A DNA stretch of 64,000 bases from Bog-473 sp052140165 (GTDB lineage Bacteria > Actinomycetota > Acidimicrobiia > Acidimicrobiales > RAAP-2): contig JBKQUM010000036.1 of assembly GCA_052140165.1 (NCBI GenBank), positions 1 to 64,000 of the forward strand, in the 5' to 3' direction. Every line of letters begins with the position of its first letter. Position 1 is the first letter of the stretch. A model generated the notes under the pieces. The model saw nothing but the letters and a program-made list of their open reading frames with translations. It was not told the origin of the DNA and ran no database searches. The position numbers and the translations under genes are program-made. Below, in pieces: positions 43,787 to 52,840 of this stretch.

Positions 43787-45772
43787 GTGGCGGCGGTGCT
43801 CGCCGTGCAGCTCATCCTCTTCCCGGTGCCGCTCGGGGTGTGGATCCAGGGCGCCGTGCTCGGCCTGCTCGGCTCCCTCATGGCGGTCGGACTGGGGCTG
43901 ACCTACCGCCTCAACAAGGTGATCAACTTCGCCCAGGGCGACCTCGGCACGGCGCCCGCCGTCCTGGCCGTCGGCCTGATCGCCTTCTCCGGCGTCAATT
44001 ACTTCGTGGGGCTCGCCACGGGCCTGGTGGCGTCGGTCATCTTGACGGCCACCGTCGAGTTCCTCGTGGTGCGGCGATTCCGGCGCTCGCCCCGGCTCAT
44101 CCTGACGGTGGCGACCATCGGCTTGGCGCAACTCCTGGTCGTGCTCAGTCTGCTCATCCCCCGCATCTGGGGCCAGACCCCGATCGGCAGCGCGGTGGTG
44201 ACCTTCCCCTGGCACCTGGCCTGGCACCTGGCGCCCGTCGTCTTCGACGCCAACGACCTGGTGGCGGTCATCGTGTCCGTGGCCTGCCTGGCCGCGGTGT
44301 GGGCCTGGTTCACCCGTAGCGACATCGGTATCGCGGTCCAGGCGGCGGGCGACCGCCGTGACCGCGCCTCCATGCTCGGCATCCCCGTCGGGCGGCTGCA
44401 GTCGGTCACCTGGGTGGTAGCGGGCGTCCTGTCCTTCGTGAGCATCTTCTTCCAGGCAACCATCCTCGGCCTCCCGCTCGACCCGACCTATGGGCTGACC
44501 GCGCTCGTCACGGCGCTGGCCGCGCTGGCGCTGGGCAACTTCAGCGAGCTGCCCGTCATCGCGGCCTCGGCCGTCGCCCTGGGCATCTTGCAGCAAGGGG
44601 TGGCGTGGAATTACCCGACCAACCAGGCCCTCGGGTTGGCCGTCCTGGCCGGCGTGGTGTTCGCCGCCATCGTCGTGCGCCAGCTGCTGGCGCGCCATAC
44701 CGACCGCGAGGACGAGTCCACCCTGGCGCTGGCCGGCAGCGTGCGCGACCTCCCCGCGGCAGCCCGCGACCTCACCGAGGTCAGGGTCGGGACGTCCGCC
44801 ATCGGCCTGATCGCCTTCGGCGCCGCCTGCACGCTGCCGCTGTGGATGGGCCCGGGCGAGCTCATCCGCGCCTCGGTGCTCGTCGTGCTCGCCATCGTCG
44901 GCTGCTCCGTCGTCGTGCTGACGGGGTGGTCGGGCCAGGTCAGCCTGGGCCAGATGTCCTTCGCCGCCGTCGGGGCGGCCGTCGGGGCGGTGGCGCTCCT
45001 CGACTGGCACTGGGACCTGAGCCTCGCCCTGCTCCTGGCCGGCGCCGTCACCGCGGCCGTCGCCGTCGTGGTGGGCCTCCCGACACTGCGCCTCGACGGC
45101 ATGTTCGCCGCCGTCACCACGCTCGCCTTCGCCCTCGCCGCCTCGGGCTACCTCCTGGTCCGCGCCGAGTTCTCGTGGATCCCCCAAGGCCAGCTCGGCA
45201 TCCCCTACCTGTTCGGTCTCTCGCTCACCACGCAGTCCTCCGTGTTCGAGCTCTGCCTCGGCGTCCTGGTGCTCGTGCTGGTCGCCATGCAGGGCCTGCG
45301 GCACAGCCGGACCGGCCGCGTCCTGCGCGCGCTGCCCACCAATCAGCAGGCCGCGTCGGGATACGGCGTGCGCGTCCTGTGGGCGAAGCTGACCGCGTTC
45401 GCGCTCTCCGGCTTCATCGCCGGGCTGGCCGGCTGCCTCTTCCTCGTGGTGAACCAGTCCTATGAGGAGACGTCGTTCCTCGTGCCCGTCAGCCTGGTCG
45501 TGTTCACCGCGACGGCCGTCGGCGGGCTCGGCTCGGCCCTCGGTGCGATCCTCGGCGCCGCGCTGGTCGAGGGCAGCACCACCTTCCTCCCCCCGAGCTG
45601 GCAGCTCTTCCCCGCCGGCCTGGGCGTGCTCGTCGTCCTCATCCTCTTCCCACGGGGTCTGGCCGGCCTGTGCTTCGACCTGCGGGCCTGGGCCGTCGAT
45701 GCGCTGACCCGGCGCAAGGCGGCGGCCGTGCCGGGAGCGCGGGGCCCGGTCGACCCGGCGCTGGCGCCATGA
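43787..45772 (+). CDS. LivH-LivM fused branched-chain amino acid permease
   Basis: This encodes 661 residues (from GTG 43787) in which the two permeases of a branched-chain amino acid ABC importer are joined. Residues 1-300 match LivH (GLGLTYRLNKVINFAQGDLG, the family's INFAQG block). Residues 330-640 match LivM (GWSGQVSLGQMSFAAVGA and a late ALRALPTNQQAA-like block). About 15 transmembrane helices are likely. The start is uncertain: GTG 43787 has no binding site, while a CTG at 43727 has AAGGG at 9 bases and would add 20 residues. It overlaps the next gene by ATGA. Fusions of LivH and LivM are known in actinobacteria. Confidence 0.9.
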   Translation: MAAVLAVQLILFPVPLGVWIQGAVLGLLGSLMAVGLGLTYRLNKVINFAQGDLGTAPAVLAVGLIAFSGVNYFVGLATGLVASVILTATVEFLVVRRFRRSPRLILTVATIGLAQLLVVLSLLIPRIWGQTPIGSAVVTFPWHLAWHLAPVVFDANDLVAVIVSVACLAAVWAWFTRSDIGIAVQAAGDRRDRASMLGIPVGRLQSVTWVVAGVLSFVSIFFQATILGLPLDPTYGLTALVTALAALALGNFSELPVIAASAVALGILQQGVAWNYPTNQALGLAVLAGVVFAAIVVRQLLARHTDREDESTLALAGSVRDLPAAARDLTEVRVGTSAIGLIAFGAACTLPLWMGPGELIRASVLVVLAIVGCSVVVLTGWSGQVSLGQMSFAAVGAAVGAVALLDWHWDLSLALLLAGAVTAAVAVVVGLPTLRLDGMFAAVTTLAFALAASGYLLVRAEFSWIPQGQLGIPYLFGLSLTTQSSVFELCLGVLVLVLVAMQGLRHSRTGRVLRALPTNQQAASGYGVRVLWAKLTAFALSGFIAGLAGCLFLVVNQSYEETSFLVPVSLVVFTATAVGGLGSALGAILGAALVEGSTTFLPPSWQLFPAGLGVLVVLILFPRGLAGLCFDLRAWAVDALTRRKAAAVPGARGPVDPALAP

Positions 45773-48735
45773 GGTTCACGAACCGCATCTCCGATCTCGG
45801 CGGCGGCGTCACCCTGTTCCCCCTCGGGGTGCTCTTCGGGATCGAGCTGCTGGACCAGGCCACCCAGAGCGCCTTCAACGTGCTCACCCCGAACATCCGC
45901 GACGCGTTCGGGCTCACCAACGCCGGCATCCTGCTCATCGTCGCCATCGCCGGCGCCGCGGCGCTGCTCTGCACACTCCCCGTCGCCGTGCTGGCCGACC
46001 GCGTCAACCGGGTGCGCATCGCGCTGATCGGGGCGCTCGTCGGCGCCGCCTTCTCCATCGGCCTCGGCGCGTCACAGGGCGTCGTGGTGGCCACCATCAT
46101 GCTCGTCGGCGTCTCCATGGGGCAGGCCGTGATCTTCCCCACGCACAACTCGCTGCTGGCCGACTACTACCCCGTCCCGGCCCGACCGCGCATCTACTCG
46201 GCCCACCGCTCCGGCATCAGCATCGGTGCCATCGTCGGCGTCCTGCTCGGCGCCGGGCTGGCCTCCGGCTGGTCGTGGCGCGCGCCCTTCTTCTTCTTCG
46301 CCGTGCCCATCGTGATCGTCGTCGTCATCGGCCTGCGCCTGCGCGAGCCCGCGCGGGGGCGCCACGAGCAGCTCGAGCTGGCCGAGCAGATGCTCGCCTC
46401 CGAGCGGGGCGAGCCCGCTCCGCTCGGCGACGCGCCCGAGCCGGACATCCCGGTCGAGGCGCCGCCGTCGCTCGGCGAGGCCTGGCGGACCGTATGGAAG
46501 ATCGGCGTGCTGCGGCGCATCTTCATCGCGCTGCCCTTCCTCGCCGCCGCCATCGCCGGCTTCACATCGCTCGCCTCGCTGCAGTACCAGGAGACGTTCC
46601 ATCTCGATGCCGTGCAACGCGCCTACCTCATTGCGCCGATTCAGGTCTTCGACCTCATCGGGCTGGCTGTGGGCGCGGTGATCGCCACCCGCCTGGCCAA
46701 GCGCGACATCGGCCTCGTCTTCCGCATGCTGGCCGTGGCGTCGGTCGTCGCAGCAGGCTTCGCCGTCCTGTTCGCGCTGGCCCCGAACGTGCCACTGGCC
46801 TTCATCGGCAACGCCGGCATCGACGCGTCGCTGGCCATCGTCGGCCCGGGCGTCCTGGCCTCGCTCTCCCTGGCCATCCCGTCCCGCGTGCGCTCGGTGG
46901 GCTTCTCCATCGGCGCGCTCTTCGTGCTGCCGGGCTTCCTCGTGCTCCCGAGCGTCGGCGCCATCGGCGACGCGGTCGGGTTCCGCTACGGCCTGCTCAT
47001 CCTGGTGCCCATCTTCACCATCGGCGGCCTCATCGTGGCCAGCGCGGGCGGCCTGATTCAGCGCGACGTCCAGAACGTGTGGACGTCCATGCGCACCCGG
47101 GCCCAGATGCTCCGCGACCGCCACGCGGGGAGGCTGCCGCTCCTCGCCGTGCGCGGGCTCAGCGTGGGCTACGACGGGGTCACGGTGCTCGCCGACGTGG
47201 AGATCGAGGTCGGCGAGGGCGAGATCGTCGCCCTCCTCGGTACCAACGGGGCGGGCAAGTCGACGCTGCTGCGGGCGATCGGCGGCGTGCTCGAGGCCGA
47301 TCACGGCGCCATCGTCTTCGACGGCCGAGACATCACCCACCTGCCGCCGGACGAGATCGCTCGGCTCGGCGTCGCGCAGGTGCCCGGGGGCGAGGGGATC
47401 TTCCCCAACCTGCGCGTCGAGGAGAACCTGCGCGCCGCGGCGTGGCAGGGGCGCCGGCGCGGCGAGCGCGACGCCGACATGATCGAGGAGGCGATGACGG
47501 CCTTCCCGTCGCTCGCCTCGCGCCGGGGCGAGCGGGCGGGGAACCTCTCGGGCGGCCAGCAGCAGATGCTCGCCCTCGCCATGGCGACCATCACCCGCCC
47601 CAAGCTGTTCCTCATCGACGAGCTCTCGCTCGGGCTCTCCCCGCTCGTGGTCGAGCAGCTGCTCGGGGCGGTCGAGTCCATGCGCCGGGCCGGGACCGCC
47701 ATCCTGCTCGTCGAGCAGTCGATGAACGTCGCCGTGTCGGTGGCCGACCGCGTCTACGTCATGGAGACCGGTGCCGTGCGGTTCTCCGGATCGGCCGACG
47801 AGCTGGTGGCGCACCCCGAGCTCCTGTGGTCGATCTACCTGCAGAAGGCATCGGAGTCGCTCGGCGGGCCCGGAGCGCCCGCGCCCGGAGCGCCGCACGG
47901 CGGCAACGAGCTGGAGGTCCGCGGCGTCTCGATCGCCTTCGGGGGCAACGCCGCGCTCGACGACGTGACGCTGCACGCCGCCCACGGCGAGATCGTCGGG
48001 ATCATCGGGCCCAACGGCGCCGGCAAGACGACTCTTTTCGACGTCGTCTCGGGCTTCCTCCGCGCCGACGCGGGCCGCGTCGAGCTGGGCGGCGTCGACG
48101 TGACCGACCGCACGGCGTCGGCCCGCGCCCGGCTCGGGCTGGGCCGCTCCTTCCAGGACTCGCGCCTCTTCTCGGGGTTGACGGTGCGGGACGCGTTGGC
48201 CGTCTCGCTCGAACGCTTCACCGACGTGCGCGACCCGTTCAACGCCGTCCTCCGCCTCCCCGCCCAGGTGCGGACCGAGGCTGCCGTCATGCACCGGGTC
48301 GACGAGCTCATGGACCTGTTCGGCCTCGGGCGCTTCGCCGACAACCTGGTGAGCGAGCTCTCGACCGGCTCGCGCCGCCTGGTCGACCTGGCCGCCGTCG
48401 TGGCCCACCAGCCGACCGTCGTGCTCCTCGACGAGCCCTCCTCGGGTGTGGCCCAGCGCGAGGTGGAGGCCATGGTGGAGCTGCTGCGCAACGTACGGGA
48501 CCGGCTCGATGCGACCATGCTCGTCGTCGAGCACGACATCGCGTTCATCGCCGAGCTGGCCGACCGCCTCGTCGCCATGGACCGCGGCGCCGTGCTCGCC
48601 AGCGGCCGGCCGCGCGACGTCCTCGAGTCGCCCGAGGTCGGCGAGGCCTTCCTCGGCTCCGACCCGCTGGCACGCTCACGCTCGGGCCCGACCTCGGCCC
48701 GGGCCGCCACGACCACGGAGGTGCACCCCGCATGA
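45769..48735 (+). CDS. MFS transporter fused to two ABC ATPases (LivF- and LivG-like)
   Basis: This encodes 988 residues in three modules. Residues 1-440 are a major-facilitator domain with about 12 helices (including RVNRVRIALIGALVG after a LADR motif). Residues 455-695 are LivF-like: GTNGAGKST near 491, LSGGQQQM near 594, FLIDELSLGLSP. Residues 710-960 are LivG-like: GPNGAGKTT near 748, a degenerate signature LSTGSRRL near 863, VLLDEPSSGV, and the LivG-type VVEHDIAFI. The gene overlaps LivHM upstream and the binding-protein gene downstream (ATGA both). An MFS carrier on the same chain as both ATPases of an ABC importer is the odd point; either it is a second, ion-coupled path for the same substrate or the domain has become structural. 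Confidence 0.9.
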   Translation: MRFTNRISDLGGGVTLFPLGVLFGIELLDQATQSAFNVLTPNIRDAFGLTNAGILLIVAIAGAAALLCTLPVAVLADRVNRVRIALIGALVGAAFSIGLGASQGVVVATIMLVGVSMGQAVIFPTHNSLLADYYPVPARPRIYSAHRSGISIGAIVGVLLGAGLASGWSWRAPFFFFAVPIVIVVVIGLRLREPARGRHEQLELAEQMLASERGEPAPLGDAPEPDIPVEAPPSLGEAWRTVWKIGVLRRIFIALPFLAAAIAGFTSLASLQYQETFHLDAVQRAYLIAPIQVFDLIGLAVGAVIATRLAKRDIGLVFRMLAVASVVAAGFAVLFALAPNVPLAFIGNAGIDASLAIVGPGVLASLSLAIPSRVRSVGFSIGALFVLPGFLVLPSVGAIGDAVGFRYGLLILVPIFTIGGLIVASAGGLIQRDVQNVWTSMRTRAQMLRDRHAGRLPLLAVRGLSVGYDGVTVLADVEIEVGEGEIVALLGTNGAGKSTLLRAIGGVLEADHGAIVFDGRDITHLPPDEIARLGVAQVPGGEGIFPNLRVEENLRAAAWQGRRRGERDADMIEEAMTAFPSLASRRGERAGNLSGGQQQMLALAMATITRPKLFLIDELSLGLSPLVVEQLLGAVESMRRAGTAILLVEQSMNVAVSVADRVYVMETGAVRFSGSADELVAHPELLWSIYLQKASESLGGPGAPAPGAPHGGNELEVRGVSIAFGGNAALDDVTLHAAHGEIVGIIGPNGAGKTTLFDVVSGFLRADAGRVELGGVDVTDRTASARARLGLGRSFQDSRLFSGLTVRDALAVSLERFTDVRDPFNAVLRLPAQVRTEAAVMHRVDELMDLFGLGRFADNLVSELSTGSRRLVDLAAVVAHQPTVVLLDEPSSGVAQREVEAMVELLRNVRDRLDATMLVVEHDIAFIAELADRLVAMDRGAVLASGRPRDVLESPEVGEAFLGSDPLARSRSGPTSARAATTTEVHPA

Positions 48736-50480
48736 GCGACCCGGAGCCCGAGCCGCGACCGAGCGAACGGCCCTGGCCGCGCGTGAGCCGGCTGCGCATC
48801 GCGGTCCCCGTCGTGCTCATCGTGGCCGCACTGGTGGCCGCCGGCGTCTCGGCCACGGTGCACGAGAACAACAACGGGGCCTCGTCCACCACGGCGACGA
48901 GCACCGCGAGCACGCATCCCTCCACGCGCTCGTCGGTGCCGATCACCTACGCGGTCGCCGCCAAGGAGGGCAAGGTCGCCGCCTTCGACTGGGGCCCCGG
49001 GTGCGACCACAAGACGGGCCGGCTCAAGATGCCGAGCGTCTACGCCCCACCCTGCGTGCCTGTCCCCACGGGTGCCAACGGCGGCGCGACCTCGAGTGGC
49101 GTGACGGGCAACACGATCAACGTCGTCTACTACCAGGCCCAGCCGGGAGGGCTGGCCTCGACCGTCTCGGGCGCGGCCGGCACCAACGCCCAGGCCCTCG
49201 CCACTGCCCAGGCCTACGTGGCCATGTTCAACCGGGTCTACGAGCTCTACGGGCGCCACGTGAACCTCATCCCCTTCACCGCGTCCGGGGCCGACACCGA
49301 TCCGGTGGCGGCCCACGCCGACGCCGTCACCGTCGCGCAGCAGCTCCACGCCTTCGCGTCCATCAACGGCCCCGGTGAGACCTCCGCCTACGAGGAGGAG
49401 CTGGCCCGTGAGCACGTGTTCTGCATGGCGTGCGGGGACTCGTCCACCTATGGCGAGATTCAGCGCAACGCGCCCTACCAGTGGGCCAACCTGCCCACCG
49501 CCGACACGTCGCTCAACGAGACCGTCGGCTACGTCCTCGCCAAGCTCAACGGCAAGGACGCGATCTGGGCCGGCGACACCGCCCTGCACACCCAGAAGCG
49601 CAAGTTCATCGTCGTGAGCGAGACGTCGGAGCCGCCCGCGCCGGGCTACGCCGAGCTGACCGCGTCGCTCACGAAGAGGCTGCAGGCCGGCCACGTCAAC
49701 CTGACCCAGCAGATCGACCTGCAATACACGCTCGACCTGACCACCCTGCCCACGCAGGCCGCCACCCTCGCCGAGAAGCTGAGGAGCTCGGGCGCCACCA
49801 GCGTGATCTTCGCCGGCGACCCGATCATGCCGATCTACCTCACCAAGGCCTGCGCCGACATCGGCTACTTCCCCGAGTGGATCATCACCGGCATCGTGCT
49901 GACGGACACGTCGACCCTGGGGCGCTACTACGACCAGGCGGAGTGGTCGCACGCGTTCGGGGTGACCAGCCTGGGCGTGCCCACGCCCGTCGCCTCGGGC
50001 GACGCCGACCGGCTCTACCACTGGTGGTACGGCGCCGGCACCTCGCCGCCCTCCCTGGCGGCGCCGGCGATCATCCCGCCCATTCAGCAGTTCTTCGAAG
50101 GTGTCCAGGTGGCCGGTCCCGACCTGACGCCCTCGACCTTCACCACGGGACTGTTCCGCGCCCCGCCGACCGGCGGCGGTCCGACCTCCCCGCTGTACGC
50201 CTTCGGCTACCAGGGCGCGGCACCGCTCCCGAGCTACTCGTCGCCCGCGGACTACACCTTCCTCTGGTACGACGCCGCCGCCAAGGGTCCCGACGAGGAA
50301 GGCGTGACCGGGAGCGGGCTCATGCGCTACGTCAATGGCGGGGCGCGCTACAAGGCGGGCACGGTGCCCGCCGGCGCGGTCCCGATGTTCTCACTGCCGG
50401 GGTCGGTCACGAGCTACCAGTCGCCCCCCGACCGGGCGCCGTCGTACCCGGCCTGGCCCGGGTCCCCCGCCGCGCGCTGA
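48732..50480 (+). CDS. Membrane-anchored substrate-binding protein of the Liv-type importer
   Basis: This encodes 582 residues. One N-terminal transmembrane helix (VPVVLIVAALVAAGVSATV, about 23-43) without a lipobox anchors it. A Ser/Thr-rich linker of about 25 residues follows, then a large periplasmic-binding-protein type 1-like domain (TINVVYYQAQPGG; FASINGPGETSAYEEELA; VIFAGDPIMPIYLTKACADIGY). The family binds branched-chain amino acids, amides or carboxylates, so the exact ligand is open. ATG 48732 overlaps the fusion gene's stop, making this the third gene of the operon. Confidence 0.85.
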   Translation: MSDPEPEPRPSERPWPRVSRLRIAVPVVLIVAALVAAGVSATVHENNNGASSTTATSTASTHPSTRSSVPITYAVAAKEGKVAAFDWGPGCDHKTGRLKMPSVYAPPCVPVPTGANGGATSSGVTGNTINVVYYQAQPGGLASTVSGAAGTNAQALATAQAYVAMFNRVYELYGRHVNLIPFTASGADTDPVAAHADAVTVAQQLHAFASINGPGETSAYEEELAREHVFCMACGDSSTYGEIQRNAPYQWANLPTADTSLNETVGYVLAKLNGKDAIWAGDTALHTQKRKFIVVSETSEPPAPGYAELTASLTKRLQAGHVNLTQQIDLQYTLDLTTLPTQAATLAEKLRSSGATSVIFAGDPIMPIYLTKACADIGYFPEWIITGIVLTDTSTLGRYYDQAEWSHAFGVTSLGVPTPVASGDADRLYHWWYGAGTSPPSLAAPAIIPPIQQFFEGVQVAGPDLTPSTFTTGLFRAPPTGGGPTSPLYAFGYQGAAPLPSYSSPADYTFLWYDAAAKGPDEEGVTGSGLMRYVNGGARYKAGTVPAGAVPMFSLPGSVTSYQSPPDRAPSYPAWPGSPAAR

Positions 50481-50608
50481 GCGGACCGCGCCCGGGAACG
50501 GGGGGTTAGCACCAGCACGGGGACGCCCGGTAGCGGCATTCCACCGGTGCCTGTCGCACCGCATGCTGGCAGTGCAGCCGGCACGGGCTGCGGGAGGAGC
50601 CAGCCAAC

Positions 50609-50787
50609 ATGATCGTCACCGACGGACTGACCAAGCACTACGGGAAGAAGCGCGCCGTCGACGGCCTCAGCTTCTCGGTCACCCCGGGCGTCGTCTATCG
50701 GCCACAATCGGCACCGTGTTCATGGTGACGTACTGCGCCGCTGCGCTGATCGTGGGCGGCGCAGTCCTCAACCGGCGGGACGCCTGA
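50609..50787 (+). pseudogene. Collapsed ABC-2 exporter: ATPase start joined to permease end
   Basis: A strong GGGAGGAG site precedes ATG 50609, which opens a typical ABC-2 ATPase: MIVTDGLTKHYGKKRAVDGL, then FSVTPG. At about 50690 the frame leaves the family just before Walker A would come and stops at 50728. In another frame the next bases read TIGTVFMVTYCAAALIVGG and then AVLNRRDA, ending at 50787: the last helix and RRD tail of an ABC-2 permease. A deletion of nearly both genes, leaving the two outer ends, explains this. The histidine kinase starts at the remnant's stop (TGATG), so the lost exporter was once in the same operon. Confidence 0.7.
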
Positions 50788-52181
50788 TGGCCGAGCCGGC
50801 CGAGGACACGGGGGTGCACGTGCGCATCGGGGGCAAGGAGCTCTCGCTGGCCATCAGCGAGGAGCACGCGCTCCGCCTGAAGGCGCTGGCACAGCAGATC
50901 CTCCGCGAGCCGTTCACCAAGCGGCCCTGGGCCGAGCTCGCGTTCTTCCTGGTGTCGGGCGGCCTGGCCGGGCTCGGCCTCGCCTTCGTCGGCGTCACCA
51001 TGGTCGCCGGCGTGGTGCTCGCCATCACCTTCTTCGGCCTCGCCCTGCTCGCCCTCTCCATCCGCAGCGCCCGCGGCATGGGCGGCTGGCAGCGTGGGCT
51101 GGCCCGGGCCATGCTCGACGAGACGGTCGAGGATCCCGAGCCCTTCGCCGGCCGCCGCGGCTTCCTCGGGTGGCTGCAGGCCTCGCTGCGCGACCGGGTG
51201 GGCTGGCGCGCCGTGGCCTACCTCGCCGTCAAGGTGCCCTGGACCATCCTCGGCGTGTTCGTGGCCGTCAGCCTGTGGTGGGACGCCTTCGCCTGCCTCA
51301 CCGGGCCGATCTTCAACCGGGGCGGCGGCGGCCCGGCGGTCTGGGGTCTCGTCCGCGGCGTCTTCCCCGGCAGCCAGTCCTGGTTCGGGCAGGAGGACTT
51401 CCTCCACGGGGTCGGGGTCTTCATCCTCGGCGCCATCTTCCTCTTCGCCGCTCCCTGGGTCACGCGCGGCTTCGTCACCGTCGACCGCCTGCTCATCCGC
51501 TCGCTGCTCGGGCCCGACCCGACCGCGGCGCGCGTCCGCACCCTCGAGCAGGCCCGGACCCAGACGGTCGACGCCTCGGCGGCCACGCTGCGGCGCATCG
51601 AGCGCGACCTGCACGACGGCACCCAGGCCCAGCTCGTCGCGCTCGCCATGCGCCTGGGCATGGCGAAGGAGAAGCTCGAGGACGCCGACACCGTCGACCT
51701 CGAACGGGTACGCGAGCTCGTCGACGAGGCGCACCGGGGCGCCAAGGAGGCCATCGCCGAGCTGCGCGACATCGCACGGGGCATCCACCCGCCGGCGCTC
51801 GACATCGGCCTGGAAGGTGCACTGGCCACCCTGGCCGCGCGCAGCGCCGTCCCGACCGAGGTCTTCATCGACCTGCGGTCGCGGCCGACGCCCGCCATCG
51901 AGGCCATCGCCTACTTCTGCGTCGCCGAGCTGCTGGCCAACGTGGCCCAGCACGCGCAGGCCTCGCGGGCGTCCGTCTCGTGCGCGCAGCAGGGCACGTG
52001 GCTCCGACTCGTCGTGCGTGACGACGGGCTGGGCGGCGCCGAGCTCTCCCGGGTCGGGTCCTCGTCCAGCGGGCTCAGCGGCCTCACCGACCGGGTGCAC
52101 GCGGTGGACGGCCGGCTCCACCTCGTCAGCCCGCACGGCGGGCCCACGGTCGTCACCGTCGACCTCCCGTTGACGGCGTGA
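50787..52181 (+). CDS. Sensor histidine kinase (LiaS/DesK-type)
   Basis: This encodes 464 residues. Four transmembrane helices lie in two pairs (about 52-93 and 152-225) with a short extracytoplasmic loop. The phosphoacceptor helix reads RRIERDLHDGTQAQLVALAM, with His at the start of the HisKA_3 motif. The ATPase lobe has ELLANVAQHAQAS (N-box), VRDDGLGGA and SGLSGLTDRV (G-boxes). It belongs to the kinases that respond to cell-envelope stress or antimicrobial peptides and often sit beside ABC-2 exporters; only the remnant of one is here. The start overlaps that remnant's stop. Confidence 0.93.
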   Translation: MAEPAEDTGVHVRIGGKELSLAISEEHALRLKALAQQILREPFTKRPWAELAFFLVSGGLAGLGLAFVGVTMVAGVVLAITFFGLALLALSIRSARGMGGWQRGLARAMLDETVEDPEPFAGRRGFLGWLQASLRDRVGWRAVAYLAVKVPWTILGVFVAVSLWWDAFACLTGPIFNRGGGGPAVWGLVRGVFPGSQSWFGQEDFLHGVGVFILGAIFLFAAPWVTRGFVTVDRLLIRSLLGPDPTAARVRTLEQARTQTVDASAATLRRIERDLHDGTQAQLVALAMRLGMAKEKLEDADTVDLERVRELVDEAHRGAKEAIAELRDIARGIHPPALDIGLEGALATLAARSAVPTEVFIDLRSRPTPAIEAIAYFCVAELLANVAQHAQASRASVSCAQQGTWLRLVVRDDGLGGAELSRVGSSSSGLSGLTDRVHAVDGRLHLVSPHGGPTVVTVDLPLTA

Positions 52182-52837
52182 TGGTCGGCGCGCTGCGGGT
52201 CGCCATCGCCGAGGACTCCGCCATCCTGCGCGACGGCCTCGTCCAGCTGCTGGTCGACCGCGGCTTCGTCATCACCGGTGCCGTCGGGGAGCCCGACGCG
52301 TTGCGCAGCTCCATCGCCCAGCACCCGCCCGACGTCGCTGTCATCGACATCCGGATGCCGCCCACGTTCACCGACGAGGGCCTGCGCCTGGCGCTGGAGC
52401 TGCGCGCCCGCTACGAGGGGCTGGGCATCCTGTTGTTCTCGCAGTACATCGAGACGCGCTACGCCGCCGACCTGCTGGCGGACGACGCCGCGGGTATCGG
52501 CTACCTGCTCAAAGACCGTGTGGCCGACGTCAGCGACTTCGTCGAGGCGCTCGAGCGCGTCGCCATAGGAGGTACGGCCTTGGACCCCGAAGTGGTGACC
52601 CAGCTGATCGGCGCCACGCGCCGCACCGGCTCGCTGTCGGTGCTCACGCCACGCGAGCGCGAGGTCCTCGCCCTCATGGCGGAGGGCCGTTCCAACGCGG
52701 CCATCGCCAGTGCCATGGTGGTCAGCGAGGGTGCGGTGGAGAAGCACGTCGCCAACATCTTCACCAAGCTCGATCTGCCCGTCTCGGAGAACGACCACCG
52801 CCGCGTGCTGGCGGTCCTGCGCTTCTTGGAGTCCTGA
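52181..52837 (+). CDS. Response regulator (NarL/LuxR family)
   Basis: This encodes 218 residues. The receiver has Glu-Asp in AIAEDSAI, the phosphoacceptor Asp in VIDIRMP, and Lys in YLLKDRV. The C-terminal LuxR-type helix-turn-helix reads LTPREREVLALMAEGRSN, then AVEKHVANIFTKL. ATG 52181 shares one base with the kinase stop (a GTG one codon earlier is possible). It should be phosphorylated by the kinase just upstream. Its own target may once have been the decayed exporter. Confidence 0.95.
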   Translation: MVGALRVAIAEDSAILRDGLVQLLVDRGFVITGAVGEPDALRSSIAQHPPDVAVIDIRMPPTFTDEGLRLALELRARYEGLGILLFSQYIETRYAADLLADDAAGIGYLLKDRVADVSDFVEALERVAIGGTALDPEVVTQLIGATRRTGSLSVLTPREREVLALMAEGRSNAAIASAMVVSEGAVEKHVANIFTKLDLPVSENDHRRVLAVLRFLES

Positions 52838-52840
52838 CCC

